Below, piece after piece: positions 21,178 through 30,516 of a stretch of DNA of 64,000 nt (position 1 is its first letter; the number at the start of each line of letters is the position of its first letter). Both the position numbers and the translations under genes were made by a program. The notes under the pieces are model-generated. The model ran no database searches. It had not been told where the DNA came from and was given only the letters and a program-made list of their open reading frames with translations. Source of the DNA: Stappia sp. MMSF_3263 (GTDB lineage: Bacteria; Pseudomonadota; Alphaproteobacteria; Rhizobiales; Stappiaceae); NCBI RefSeq assembly GCF_030733745.1, contig NZ_JASHIK010000001.1, forward strand, positions 1 to 64,000, given 5' to 3'.

Positions 21178-21783
21178 GGTCGAAACCTCCTTCAACCGGT
21201 GAAGGGCTCCCGCCTTGTTCAACGTTCCTCGCGATATGCCTTATCTTGCGTCCGTTCCCTCGATCCCGACCGCGTTTCCACGGCCCCTTCCGGCGCTCTG
21301 GCGATACGGAATAACGAGCAAGAGCCGTGCCAGACGCTGCGTAACCTTCCGTTGCCAGCATTCCCGGTCGGTCCTGCGGGGCACAAACGCCGAGCCGCAA
21401 TTCGTGCGCCTCCCGATTGCCGATTTTCATCAGCCGGTTAAACGGGTCGTCTTGCGACCTTTTCCGGATGGGGGATGGGCGTTTCCTTTCGGCAAACTGC
21501 CCTTTTATTTGGCAAATGCCGCGGACTTGCAAAAACACCCGGCAGAAATTGCCTGTCTCTGCGGAAGTTTCTGCCGGGCTGTCGTCCATCCTTGCCTTTC
21601 GCGCACAGCCATCTTGCGCCAACATGCTTGACCTTGCGCGTAGGCTCATGCAGTCTCGCTTGAAAGAAATCCCAAGAGCTGAAGAAATTTTCAGCCGGAG
21701 GCGAGGGGCAGGTCATGACGAGGCGCGCGCGACCGACGCGCGCTCTTGCGTCGTGACCGTCGGACGGGAGATGCGCCGCCATC
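21178..21783. other. intergenic region before the nucleoside cluster
   Basis: About 600 bases between the divergent DUF1194 gene and the SorC-type regulator. Reading frames occur on both strands (for example 21215-21631) but look like chance frames: Cys/Arg/Pro-rich, no ribosome site, no recognisable domain. It has lower GC than its surroundings near 21480-21550 and 21640-21700 and should hold the promoter of the nucleoside cluster. Confidence 0.45.
21678..21695. promoter_or_regulatory. candidate operator of the SorC-type regulator
   Basis: Interrupted palindrome GCTGAA-GAAATT-TTCAGC about 90 bases upstream of the regulator gene. Sugar-binding SorC/DeoR-type regulators usually bind such AT-rich symmetric sites near their own promoter. 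Inferred from symmetry and position only. Confidence 0.35.
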
Positions 21784-22761
21784 ATGCAGCAGGGTGACTG
21801 GACCACGGATATGGCCATTCGCGCGGCGTGGATGTCGTTTGTGGGCGGCGCCACGCAGGGTGAGATCGCCACCCGCCTGGGCATTTCCACGGCCAAGGTC
21901 CATCGGTTGATCGCCCATGCGCAGAAGACCGGCCTTGTTCGCTTCCAGATCGCCGGCCGGCCTTCGGACTGCCTGGAGATCGAGGCGACGCTCGCCGGGG
22001 AATACGGTCTCGCGTCATGCCTGATAGCGCCTGACATCGGCGGCCAGGACCCGGATATCGAGATTCGCGCGATCGCCGAGGTGGCCGGACCGCATCTGGC
22101 CAACCTTCTCGCCAATCCCGCGGTGTCCCAGCTTGGTGTGGGAATGGGGCGCACGCTCAAGGCGGCCATCGACCTGATGCCGCGCATCCAGCGACCGGAT
22201 CTCGGCATCGTCTCGATCTCGGGATCGCTGACGCGCAAACTCTCCGCCAATCCGTTCGATGTGGTCCAGCAACTGGCCGAACGCACGGGCGGCGAGGGGT
22301 ACTATCTGCCCGTGCCCTATCTGGCCGAGGATGCCGCCGAGCGCGACATGTTTCTTGGTCAGCGCAGCGTTCAGGCCCTGCTGGAGCGCGCCCGCGCGTC
22401 CGATCTCTTCGTCATCGGCATCGGGTCGGTCGAGGACGACGGTCATCTGATACGTCGCGACCTGATCTCGCGCGAGGAGCAGCGCGACCTGATCGCGACC
22501 GGCGCGGTCTGCGACCTGATGGGGCGCTTCATCGGCCGGGACGGCCGGCTCGTCGCCGCCAAGCTCGGCGAGAAGGCCGTCGGCCTGCCGTTCGAGGCGG
22601 TGCGCGGCGCGCGCGTGGTCGCGCTGGCGGGAGGCTCAGGCAAGCTTGAGGCAACGCGCGCGGCCCTGCGCGCGGGGCTGATCACGGACCTGATCGTCGA
22701 TGAAAGCCTGGGCCGCGCCCTGGCCTCGGCGGAGGGGACAAGACAGGCCCGATCGGCATGA
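21784..22761 (+). CDS. SorC/DeoR-type sugar-binding transcriptional regulator
   Basis: A 325-residue regulator. The N-terminal helix-turn-helix (AIRAAWMSFVGGATQGEIATRLGISTAKVHRL, split around residue 25) is followed by the phosphosugar-binding SorC domain, with VGMGRTLKAA, FVIGIGSVEDDG and VVALAGGSGKLEA. Such proteins sense phosphorylated sugars; next to deoC/deoB the likely effector is (deoxy)ribose-1- or -5-phosphate. It is the first gene of the cluster and lies 37 bases before the first BMP gene, so it is probably co-transcribed and autoregulated. Whether it represses or activates cannot be read. Confidence 0.87.
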   Translation: MQQGDWTTDMAIRAAWMSFVGGATQGEIATRLGISTAKVHRLIAHAQKTGLVRFQIAGRPSDCLEIEATLAGEYGLASCLIAPDIGGQDPDIEIRAIAEVAGPHLANLLANPAVSQLGVGMGRTLKAAIDLMPRIQRPDLGIVSISGSLTRKLSANPFDVVQQLAERTGGEGYYLPVPYLAEDAAERDMFLGQRSVQALLERARASDLFVIGIGSVEDDGHLIRRDLISREEQRDLIATGAVCDLMGRFIGRDGRLVAAKLGEKAVGLPFEAVRGARVVALAGGSGKLEATRAALRAGLITDLIVDESLGRALASAEGTRQARSA

Positions 22762-22798
22762 AGCCGGCGGGCGACAACAGGTGGAGGTGAGTGTGGTG

Positions 22799-23791
22799 AT
22801 GAAGCGTTTCATTCTTGGCGTCGCCGCGGCGGCTTTCCTGTCCGGCACGGCGCTGGCGCAGGAATTCCAGCCGGCGGTCGTCTATGATCTCGGCGGCAAG
22901 TTCGACAAGTCGTTCAACGAGGCGGCCTATACCGGCGCGGAGAAGTTCAAGGCCGACACTGGTATCGAGTATCGCGATTTCGAGATCCAGAATGACAGCC
23001 AGCGCGAGCAGGCGCTGCGCAACTTCGCGCGCCGCGGTGCCAATCCGGTGGTCGCGATCGGCTTTTCCCACGCGAATGCGCTGGAGAAGGTCGCCAAGGA
23101 GTTCCCGGATACCAAGTTCGCCATTGTCGACATGGTCGTCGACCTGCCGAACGTCCGCTCGATCCTGTTCAAGGAACATGAAGGCTCCTACATCGTCGGC
23201 AAGCTCGCCGCGATGGCATCGAAGACTGGCAAGGTCGGGTTTGTCGGCGGCATGGACATCCCGCTGATCCGCAAGTTCGCCTGCGGCTACAAGCAGGGCG
23301 TCAAGGAAACCAATTCCGACGCCGAGATCTTCGAGAACATGACCGGCTCGACTGGCGCGGCCTGGAACGATCCCGTCAAGGGCGGCGAACTGGCCAAGTC
23401 GCAGATCGACAAGGGTGCCGACGTGATCTACCACGCCGCCGGCGGAACCGGCCTCGGCGTGCTGCAGACTGCGGCCGATTCCGGTGCGCTCGGCATCGGC
23501 GTGGACAGCAACCAGAACGGCGTTCATCCCGGCAAGGTGCTGACCTCGATGCTGAAGCGGGTCGATGTTGCCGTCGAGACGGCCTTCAAGGACGCCAAGG
23601 ACGGCAACTGGACATCCGGCTTCTACACGCTCGGCCTTGCCGAGGGCGGTGTCGACTGGGCGCTCGACGAGCACAACAAGCCGCTGATCTCCGACGAGAT
23701 GAAGGCGGCGGTCGATCAGGCCAGGGCCGACATCGTCTCCGGCAAGATCGCCGTGCATGACTACATGGCCACGGAAGACTGCCCCTACTGA
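22799..23791 (+). CDS. BMP-family nucleoside ABC transporter substrate-binding protein (copy 1)
   Basis: A 330-residue periplasmic binding protein of the basic-membrane-protein (PnrA/Med-like) family, which binds purine and pyrimidine nucleosides. A signal peptide ends at ALAQ, then VVYDLGGKFDKSFNEAAY, the family start. GFVGGMDIPLIRKFACGYKQG and GVDSNQNGVHPGKVLTSM are further hallmarks. One internal Cys (FACGY) and a C-terminal DCPY may form a disulfide. The ATG at 22799 follows GGTGGAGGTGAG. A close paralogue of equal length follows directly. Confidence 0.92.
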   Translation: MKRFILGVAAAAFLSGTALAQEFQPAVVYDLGGKFDKSFNEAAYTGAEKFKADTGIEYRDFEIQNDSQREQALRNFARRGANPVVAIGFSHANALEKVAKEFPDTKFAIVDMVVDLPNVRSILFKEHEGSYIVGKLAAMASKTGKVGFVGGMDIPLIRKFACGYKQGVKETNSDAEIFENMTGSTGAAWNDPVKGGELAKSQIDKGADVIYHAAGGTGLGVLQTAADSGALGIGVDSNQNGVHPGKVLTSMLKRVDVAVETAFKDAKDGNWTSGFYTLGLAEGGVDWALDEHNKPLISDEMKAAVDQARADIVSGKIAVHDYMATEDCPY

Positions 23792-23867
23792 TCGGGCCAA
23801 CCGGCCGGAGCCGCAGCGGCAAGCCGCGGCTCCGGCCTCTTTCGACGCGCACCTTGGGATGCCGGCG

Positions 23868-24860
23868 ATGACGCGTTCTCCTTGTCTCCTTGCAGGCCTT
23901 GTCCTTGCCGCTATCCTGTCGTCGGCGGCGGTGGCCGAGCCGGCCCTGGTCTATTCTGTCGGCGGCCGTTTCGACGGTTCCTTCAACGAGGCGGCCTGGC
24001 GCGGCGCCGAGCGCTTCGCCAAGGAGACCGGCGAGAGCTATCGCGACTTCGAGATTGCCCGCGACGCCGACAGTCTGCAGGCGCTGAGAAGCTTCGCTGC
24101 CCGTGGCCTTTCGCCCGTTGTTGCCATTGGTTTCAACCAGGCCTCGGCCGTCGATGCCGCGGCGAAAGACTACCCGCAGACCAGTTTCTCCATCGTCGAC
24201 ATGGTGGTCGAGGCGCCGAACGTGCGCTCCGTCGTTTTCCGCGAGCATGAAGGCGCCTATATCGCCGGTCTTCTGGCGGCGATGGCCTCGCAAACCGGCA
24301 CCATCGGTTTCGTCGGCGGCATGGACATTCCCATCATCCGCCGTTTCCTTTGCGGCTACCGGCAGGGCGCGGCTTCCATCTCTGCGGACACGCGCGTCCT
24401 TTTCAACATGGCCGGGGACACGCCTGCGGCGTTTGCAGATCCCGCGCGCGGTGCGGAACTCGCACGCTCGCAGATTGCCAGGGGCGCCGACGTGGTGATC
24501 CAGGCGGCCGGGGGCACGGGCATCGGTGTGCTGCAAGCGGTCGCCGATGCCGGCAAGCTCGGCATCGGAACCGACAGCAACCAGAACGGCCTGCACCCGG
24601 GGAAGGTTCTTACCTCCATTCGCAAGCGCGTCGACGTCGCCGTTCACCGCAATTTCTCCGATGCCCGAGACGGCAAGTGGTCTGCCGACGTCCAGGTGCT
24701 CGGCCTTGCCGAGGGTGGCATGGACTGGGTCATCGATGCTGACAACCGGAAGCTCGTGACGCCGGCCATGGAGGCGGCTGCCCGTGCCGCCGAAACGGCG
24801 ATCTCGGAAGGGCGGATCCAGGTTCACGATGCGGCGAGCGATGGGGAGTGCCCGCTATGA
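23868..24860 (+). CDS. BMP-family nucleoside ABC transporter substrate-binding protein (copy 2)
   Basis: A 330-residue paralogue of the preceding gene, with the same layout: signal peptide (cleaved near AVAEP), LVYSVGGRFDGSFNEAAW, GFVGGMDIPIIRRFLCGYRQG, GTDSNQNGLHPGKVLTSI and the C-terminal ECPL. The paired cysteines are kept. By eye roughly six in ten residues match copy 1, so the duplication is old and both are kept under selection. The start at 23868 gives the same length as copy 1; ATG at 23859 is the alternative. The stop overlaps the ATPase start as ATGA. Confidence 0.9.
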   Translation: MTRSPCLLAGLVLAAILSSAAVAEPALVYSVGGRFDGSFNEAAWRGAERFAKETGESYRDFEIARDADSLQALRSFAARGLSPVVAIGFNQASAVDAAAKDYPQTSFSIVDMVVEAPNVRSVVFREHEGAYIAGLLAAMASQTGTIGFVGGMDIPIIRRFLCGYRQGAASISADTRVLFNMAGDTPAAFADPARGAELARSQIARGADVVIQAAGGTGIGVLQAVADAGKLGIGTDSNQNGLHPGKVLTSIRKRVDVAVHRNFSDARDGKWSADVQVLGLAEGGMDWVIDADNRKLVTPAMEAAARAAETAISEGRIQVHDAASDGECPL

Positions 24861-26395
24861 GTGAAGAACTCGCGATCGAGCTTGTCGGCATCGACAAGCG
24901 TTTCGGCCCGGTCCATGCAAACAAGAACATTGACCTGAAGGTCCGCAAAGGGTCGATCCACGGCATCGTCGGCGAGAACGGCGCCGGCAAGTCGACGCTG
25001 ATGTCGATCCTCTACGGCTTCTATCACGCGGACGGCGGCGAGATACGTGTCGACGGCAAGGCGGTCTCGATCGCCGGCAGCCAGGCCGCCATCGCGCTCG
25101 GCATCGGCATGGTCCATCAGCATTTCATGCTGGTGGAGAATTTCACGGTGCTTGAAAACGTCATTCTGGGCGCGGAAGGCGGTCCGGTCCTGGCCGGCGG
25201 CGTGTCACGTGCGCGGGCCGAACTCAAGCGTCTGGCCGCCGATTACGACCTGAAGGTCGACCCCGATGCGGTGATCGGCGACCTGCCCGTCGGCCTGCAG
25301 CAACGGGTGGAGATCCTCAAGGCACTGTTCCGCGGAGCCGACATCCTGATCCTCGACGAACCCACCGGAGTGCTGACCCCGGCGGAAGCGGATCATCTCT
25401 TCCGCATCCTTCGGGTGCTGCGTGACGAAGGCAAGACCGTCCTGCTCATCACCCACAAGCTGCGCGAGATCATGGCGGCGACCGACCATGTGTCGGTGAT
25501 GCGCCGCGGCGAGATCGTCGCAACGCGAAAGACGCAGAAGACGTCGATGGGCGAACTGGCGGAACTGATGGTGGGGCGGCGCGTGCTGCTCGAAGTGGCC
25601 AAGGGGCCGGCGACGCCGGGGCGGCCGGTGCTGCAGGTGGAGGGGCTGACGGTGCGCGACGGGCGGGGTGTCGACGTCGTGCGCGACGTCTCGCTCGAGG
25701 TGCGTGCCGGGGAAATCGTCGGCATCGCCGGCGTTTCCGGCAACGGCCAGTCGCAATTGCTTGAGGCGATCGCCGGCATCCGCAAGGTGCGCTCCGGATC
25801 CGTTACCGTCGACGGCACCCGTATTGATCTGGCCGCCACGGAGGTGGACGCGGCGCGCATGCGCCGGCTTGGCCTTGCCCATGTGCCGGAAGACCGCCAT
25901 CGCATGGGGCTGGTGACGCGCTTCCCCGAATGCGAGAACGCCATCCTTGGCTATCACCACGACCCGGCCTACGGGCGGGGAGCCTTCCTTGACTATGACG
26001 CGATCCGCACGGCGGCGCGCGAGAAGATCGAAAAATACGACATTCGCCCGCCTCAATGCATGCTCAAGACCGCCAACTTCTCCGGCGGCAACCAGCAGAA
26101 GATTGTGCTGGCCCGCGAGATCGAGCGTGATCCGGTGATCCTGCTCGTCGGCCAGCCGACGCGCGGTGTCGATATCGGTGCGATCGAGTTCATTCACAAG
26201 CGGCTGGTGGCCCTTCGCGATGCAGGCAAGGGCGTGCTGCTCGTGTCCGTCGAACTGGACGAGATCCGGGCGCTTGCCGACCGGGTCCTGGTGATGTTCG
26301 ACGGCCGGGTGGTCGGCGAACGGGCGCCGGAGACCGAGGACAGCGAACTCGGCCTGCTGATGGCCGGCGCGGCCGGACAGGAGGCGGCGGAATGA
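24857..26395 (+). CDS. nucleoside ABC transporter ATP-binding protein (double ATPase)
   Basis: A 512-residue protein with two ABC domains, like NupA/YufO and RbsA. The first has Walker A GENGAGKST (about residue 40) and Walker B ILILDEPTGVLTP. The second has a degenerate Walker A (GVSGNGQSQ) with the signature FSGGNQQKIVLAREIERDP and LVGQPTRGVD in place of a standard Walker B, as usual for this class. It energises uptake for both BMP proteins. ATGA overlaps join it to copy 2 upstream and to the permease downstream. Confidence 0.93.
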   Translation: MSEELAIELVGIDKRFGPVHANKNIDLKVRKGSIHGIVGENGAGKSTLMSILYGFYHADGGEIRVDGKAVSIAGSQAAIALGIGMVHQHFMLVENFTVLENVILGAEGGPVLAGGVSRARAELKRLAADYDLKVDPDAVIGDLPVGLQQRVEILKALFRGADILILDEPTGVLTPAEADHLFRILRVLRDEGKTVLLITHKLREIMAATDHVSVMRRGEIVATRKTQKTSMGELAELMVGRRVLLEVAKGPATPGRPVLQVEGLTVRDGRGVDVVRDVSLEVRAGEIVGIAGVSGNGQSQLLEAIAGIRKVRSGSVTVDGTRIDLAATEVDAARMRRLGLAHVPEDRHRMGLVTRFPECENAILGYHHDPAYGRGAFLDYDAIRTAAREKIEKYDIRPPQCMLKTANFSGGNQQKIVLAREIERDPVILLVGQPTRGVDIGAIEFIHKRLVALRDAGKGVLLVSVELDEIRALADRVLVMFDGRVVGERAPETEDSELGLLMAGAAGQEAAE

Positions 26396-27498
26396 CGGCA
26401 GGACAACTTCCGCGCTGGGCCGACTACATCCTGATGCCGGCCATCAATGTGGCGGCGGCCTTCATCGTCTCCGGTCTTGTCGTGCTGCTGATCGGGGAGA
26501 ACCCGATCGAGGCGGTCAAGGTGCTGGTCTGGGGCTCGCTCGGCTGGAACGAGGGCATCGGCTTCACCCTGTTCTACGCCACCAACTTCATCTTTACCGG
26601 CCTTGCGGTCGCCATCGCCTTCCATGCGGGGCTGTTCAATATCGGCGGAGAAGGGCAGGCCTATCTAGGAGGGCTCGGTGTGGCGCTCGCCTGCCTGGCC
26701 CTTGATCGCTACGTGCCCTGGTGGGTGACGCTGCCTTTCGCCGTCGCGGGCGCGGCGGCCTTTGGCGCCGCCTGGGCCTTCATCCCGGCGGTTCTGCAGG
26801 CGAAGCGCGGCAGCCACGTGGTCATCACCACGATCATGTTCAACTTCATCGCCGCCTCACTCATGGTCTACCTGCTGGTCAACGTGATGTCGAAACCCGG
26901 CTCGATGCAGCCGGAGACCCGCACATTCGAGGACGGCGGCCGCCTGCCGCTGCTGCAGGACGTCCTGCCCTTCACCGACTTCGGCTCGGCCCCGGTCAAC
27001 TTCTCCTTCCTGCTGGCGCTCGCCGCCTGCCTCTTTGTCTGGGTGCTCGTCTGGCGCACGCGGCTCGGCTACGAGATCCGCACCTTCGGCGCCAATCAGA
27101 CGGCGGCCGTCTATGCCGGCATTTCGCCGGTGCGCATCACCGTTGTCACCATGCTCATCTCCGGCGGTCTTGCGGGCATGATGGCAATCAACGAGATCAT
27201 GGGCTCGCAGCACCGGCTGCTGATCGAATTCGTCTCGGGATATGGTTTCGTCGGTATCGCGGTGGCGCTGATGGGACGCGCCCATCCTGTCGGCATCGTT
27301 TTCGCCGCGATCCTGTTTGGCATGCTCTATCAGGGTGGCGCCGAACTCGCCTTCGAGATGCCCGCCATCACCCGCGACATGATCGTCGTCATCCAGGGAC
27401 TGGTGATCCTGTTCGCCGGTGCGCTCGAGCACATGTTCCGTCCGGCGCTTTTGCGCGTCTTCGGGGTGCTGTCAGCCCCTGCCGGCACCCCGGCCTGA
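26392..27498 (+). CDS. nucleoside ABC transporter permease 1
   Basis: A 368-residue inner-membrane protein of the BPD_transp_2 family with about nine or ten hydrophobic helices. NIGGEGQAYLGG is the family signature (about residue 83), and the C-terminal half has the conserved GVS-like loop ending GYGFVGIAVALMGRAHPVGI. It corresponds to NupB/YufP and RbsC-like permeases and pairs with the shorter permease that follows. It starts in an ATGA overlap with the ATPase. Confidence 0.92.
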   Translation: MTAGQLPRWADYILMPAINVAAAFIVSGLVVLLIGENPIEAVKVLVWGSLGWNEGIGFTLFYATNFIFTGLAVAIAFHAGLFNIGGEGQAYLGGLGVALACLALDRYVPWWVTLPFAVAGAAAFGAAWAFIPAVLQAKRGSHVVITTIMFNFIAASLMVYLLVNVMSKPGSMQPETRTFEDGGRLPLLQDVLPFTDFGSAPVNFSFLLALAACLFVWVLVWRTRLGYEIRTFGANQTAAVYAGISPVRITVVTMLISGGLAGMMAINEIMGSQHRLLIEFVSGYGFVGIAVALMGRAHPVGIVFAAILFGMLYQGGAELAFEMPAITRDMIVVIQGLVILFAGALEHMFRPALLRVFGVLSAPAGTPA

Positions 27499-27512
27499 GT
27501 GGGAGCGCGCGC

Positions 27513-28481
27513 ATGTTCGACACGTTGATCCTCATCCTCGACAGCACCGTGCGGCTGTCCACGCCGTTGCTTCTCGCGGCTCTCGCGGGCCTTTATTCGG
27601 AACGCTCGGGCGTCTTCGACATCGGTCTTGAGGGCAAGATGCTTGGCGCGGCTTTTGCCGCCGGTGCCGCCGCCGCCGTGACCGGATCCGCCTGGCTCGG
27701 CCTTGCCGCCGGCATTCTCCTGTCCGTCGCGCTTGCCCTGGTGCACGGGTTTGCCTGCATCACCCATCGCGGCAACCAGATCGTCTCCGGCGTTGCCATC
27801 AACTTCCTCGCCATGGGGCTGACCGCCCTGCTCGGGCAGGCCTGGTTCAGCCAGGGCGGCCGCACCCCGCCGGTCTCGGGCGACGCTCGCTTCGCCAATC
27901 TCGTCTGGCCCTTTGCCGAAAGCCTGCGGGATGTGCCCGTGCTGGGCGGCCTTTATTCCGAGCTCCTGTCGGGGCACAACATTCTGGTCTACGCGGCCTT
28001 CCTGGCCGTGCCGTTTTCCTGGTGGGTGCTGTTCCGCACGCGTTTCGGGCTGCGCCTGCGCGCCGTTGGCGAGAACCCTGCCGCCGTCGACACCGCCGGT
28101 ATCTCCGTTGCCTGGCTGCGTTACCGCGCGGTGATCTGCACCGGTATCCTGTGCGGTCTGGCCGGCTCCTATCTCGCCATCGCCCAGTCGGCCGGTTTCA
28201 TCTCCAACATGACCGCCGGAAAGGGTTTCATCGCCCTTGCCGCGCTGATCTTCGCCAAGTGGAAACCGGTGCCGGTGATGTTCGCCTGCCTGCTGTTCGG
28301 CTTTCTTGACGCCGTCGCCATCCGCCTGCAGGGCCAGCAAGTGCCGGGCATCGGGGAAGTGCCGGTCCAGGCGATCCAGGCGTTGCCCTATATTCTCACC
28401 GTCATCCTGCTTGCTGGCTTCATCGGCAAGGCGGTGCCGCCCAGGGCCGGCGGTGTCGCCTATGTGAAGGAACGCGGCTGA
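27513..28481 (+). CDS. nucleoside ABC transporter permease 2
   Basis: A 322-residue BPD_transp_2 permease, the partner of permease 1 (NupC/YufQ type). About eight to nine helices; the signature DIGLEGKMLGAAFAAG lies near residue 38 and ITHRGNQIVSGVAINFLAMG near 85. The ATG at 27513 is preceded by GGGAG, 14 bases after the upstream stop. A much longer overlapping frame begins inside permease 1 but has no independent support. It is followed by cytidine deaminase, 42 bases on. Confidence 0.92.
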   Translation: MFDTLILILDSTVRLSTPLLLAALAGLYSERSGVFDIGLEGKMLGAAFAAGAAAAVTGSAWLGLAAGILLSVALALVHGFACITHRGNQIVSGVAINFLAMGLTALLGQAWFSQGGRTPPVSGDARFANLVWPFAESLRDVPVLGGLYSELLSGHNILVYAAFLAVPFSWWVLFRTRFGLRLRAVGENPAAVDTAGISVAWLRYRAVICTGILCGLAGSYLAIAQSAGFISNMTAGKGFIALAALIFAKWKPVPVMFACLLFGFLDAVAIRLQGQQVPGIGEVPVQAIQALPYILTVILLAGFIGKAVPPRAGGVAYVKERG

Positions 28482-28523
28482 CCGGACCCACCGGCCGCCC
28501 GCTCGCTGCAAACCGAGGATCCC

Positions 28524-28934
28524 ATGTCCCGCTTCGATGACCTCTTCGCCGCCGCCGGCGCGGCCCGGGCCAATGCCCATGCCTGCTATTCCGGTTTTGC
28601 CGTCGGGGCGGCCATCCTGACCCGAGACGGCAACATCTTTGCCGGCTGCAACGTAGAGAACGCAAGCTTCCCGGAAGGTTGGTGCGCAGAGACAAGCGCA
28701 CTTGGCGCGATGGTCTCTGCCGGAGGGCGGCCGGGCGATGTCGTCGAGGTGGTGGTGACCGCGGATGCGGTGCTTTGCACGCCCTGCGGGGGATGCCGCC
28801 AGCGGCTCGCCGAATTCGCAAGCGATGAGACGCCTGTTCATGTCTGCGACACCAAGGGACTGCGTCAAACCCTGACATTGGCGGAACTTCTGCCGGCACG
28901 GTTTGTTTTGAAGGACGAGGATAGAAACCGATGA
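28524..28934 (+). CDS. cdd: cytidine deaminase
   Basis: A 136-residue tetramer-type cytidine deaminase that turns cytidine and deoxycytidine into uridine and deoxyuridine. The zinc site is complete: the CAE motif in EGWCAETSAL (Cys and catalytic Glu) and TPCGGCRQRL with the two further cysteines. NVENASFPEGW binds the ribose. It has GAGGAT upstream of its ATG and overlaps the next gene as ATGA. It feeds the phosphorylases downstream. Confidence 0.95.
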   Translation: MSRFDDLFAAAGAARANAHACYSGFAVGAAILTRDGNIFAGCNVENASFPEGWCAETSALGAMVSAGGRPGDVVEVVVTADAVLCTPCGGCRQRLAEFASDETPVHVCDTKGLRQTLTLAELLPARFVLKDEDRNR

Positions 28935-29743
28935 GCGGCTACGGACCTGAATGTGCGGAACTGGTGCGTGCGGCGCGCCCGGGGAACTATCGTCTCGGCA
29001 TGGTGCTCGGCTCCGGGCTCGGCCAGTTGGCCGACGAGATCGAGGATGCGGTGTGGGTACCCTACTCCAAGCTGTCCGGCTTTCCCGTTTCATCCGTCTC
29101 GTCCCATGGCAGCGAACTGGTCGCCGGCACGCTTGCCGGGGTTCCGGTTGTCGTGCTGTCGGGACGGGCTCACTACTATGAGGGCGGCGGTGCGGACGTG
29201 ATGCGCACGCCGGTCGAGACGCTGAAGGCGCTGGGCTGCGACACGGTTCTCCTGACCAACGCGGCCGGGTCCTTGCGTGAGGACTTCGCGCCCGGAACGC
29301 CGATGCTGATCTGCGACCACATCAACTGGTCGGGACTCAATCCGCTGATCGGAGAGGAAAGCGACAAGCGTTTTCTCGACATGAGCGCGGCCTACGACCC
29401 GGACCTGAGAGCGCGGTTGCGCGCCCTGGCCGAGGAGGAGAAGATCCCGCTTGGCGAGGGTGTCTACATGTGGTTTTCCGGTCCCTCTTTCGAGACGCCG
29501 GCCGAAATCCGCATGGCCAAGGCGCTCGGCGCAGACGCGGTCGGCATGTCGACGGTGCCGGAGGTGATCCTCGCCCGCTACCTGGGTTTGCGGGTTGCCG
29601 CGATCTCGACCATCACCAACTACGGTGCCGGCATGCAGGCACACGGCCTGTCCCACGATGAAACCAAGTCGACCGCGCTGAAGGCGGTCGACGCGCTGAA
29701 GCGGTTGATCCGCCGCTTCGTCAAGGACCTTGCAAATGACTGA
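28931..29743 (+). CDS. purine nucleoside phosphorylase (trimeric type)
   Basis: A 270-residue enzyme that splits purine (deoxy)nucleosides with phosphate into base and (deoxy)ribose-1-phosphate. Family blocks of the trimeric PNP/MTAP group are clear: MVLGSGLGQLAD (phosphate loop), SGRAHYYEGG, LLTNAAGSLREDFAPGT, the base pocket YMWFSGPSFETPAEIRM and VGMSTVPEVILAR, with ITNYGAGM at the end. The group includes PunA and XapA; I do not choose between the symbols. It starts in an ATGA overlap with cdd and its end overlaps deoC by eight bases. Confidence 0.93.
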   Translation: MSGYGPECAELVRAARPGNYRLGMVLGSGLGQLADEIEDAVWVPYSKLSGFPVSSVSSHGSELVAGTLAGVPVVVLSGRAHYYEGGGADVMRTPVETLKALGCDTVLLTNAAGSLREDFAPGTPMLICDHINWSGLNPLIGEESDKRFLDMSAAYDPDLRARLRALAEEEKIPLGEGVYMWFSGPSFETPAEIRMAKALGADAVGMSTVPEVILARYLGLRVAAISTITNYGAGMQAHGLSHDETKSTALKAVDALKRLIRRFVKDLAND

Positions 29744-30512
29744 CATGGCACCTGCAGAGGTCGCCCGGCGCGCCCTGCCGCTGGTCGATCTCACCAATCT
29801 CGACGATGCCTGCACCACGGCCGACATCGACGCGCTGTGCGCCCGGGCGGTGACGCCGCATGGAAGCGTTGCCGCCGTTTGCATCTGGCCGCGGCACGTG
29901 GTGCAGGCGGCGAGCCTGCTGGCCGGAACCGGCGTGAACGTCGCAACCGTCGTCAATTTTCCGCAAGGCGGCGATGACACGCTCGCCGTCGTCGCCGAGA
30001 CGAAGGTGGCAATCGCCGACGGTGCCGACGAGATCGATCTGGTCATGCCCTACCGCGCCTTCGTTGCCGGGCGCAGGGGATTTGCCGAGGAGCAGATCCG
30101 CCGGGTCAGGGCCGTGTGCGGCGAGGCGCTGCTCAAGGTGATCCTGGAAACGGGGGAGATCGGCGACCCGCTTCTGATCCACGCCGCCTCGAACGTCGCG
30201 ATCGCCGCCGGTGCCGATTTCATCAAGACCTCGACCGGCAAGGTCAAGGTCAACGCCACGCTGGAGGCGGCCGAGATCATGCTGACGATCATCGAGGAAC
30301 TGCGCCGGGAAGGAGGGCGCGAGGTGGGTTTCAAGCCTGCCGGTGGCATCCGCACGCTCGACGACGCGGCGGCCTATCTGATGCTCGCCGACCGGCTGTT
30401 GGGCGCCAACTGGGTCTCGGCGGCGCATTTCCGCTTTGGCGCGAGCGGCTTGCTCGATGCCCTGCTTGCCGCGCTCGACGGGCGCGAGCAGACGACCGCC
30501 AAAGGATACTGA
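29736..30512 (+). CDS. deoC: deoxyribose-phosphate aldolase
   Basis: A 258-residue TIM-barrel aldolase cleaving deoxyribose-5-phosphate to acetaldehyde and glyceraldehyde-3-phosphate. The Schiff-base lysine is in [14 protein letters not shown] and the second lysine in [23 protein letters not shown] is also typical. The start at 29736 (MTDMAPAEV) sits inside the PNP end, an eight-base overlap. It supplies the last step of deoxynucleoside breakdown in this cluster. Confidence 0.95.
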   Translation: MTDMAPAEVARRALPLVDLTNLDDACTTADIDALCARAVTPHGSVAAVCIWPRHVVQAASLLAGTGVNVATVVNFPQGGDDTLAVVAETKVAIADGADEIDLVMPYRAFVAGRRGFAEEQIRRVRAVCGEALLKVILETGEIGDPLLIHAASNVAIAAGADFIKTSTGKVKVNATLEAAEIMLTIIEELRREGGREVGFKPAGGIRTLDDAAAYLMLADRLLGANWVSAAHFRFGASGLLDALLAALDGREQTTAKGY

Positions 30513-30516
30513 TGTG

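Noticed and set aside
21215-21631. Possible 138-residue plus-strand gene before the nucleoside regulator
   Set aside because: Cys/Arg/Pro-rich, no ribosome site, overlapping frames on the other strand equally long; likely chance.
27330-29093. 587-residue minus-strand frame across permease 2, cdd and the PNP gene
   Set aside because: Runs antisense through three well-supported genes, with no recognisable domain.
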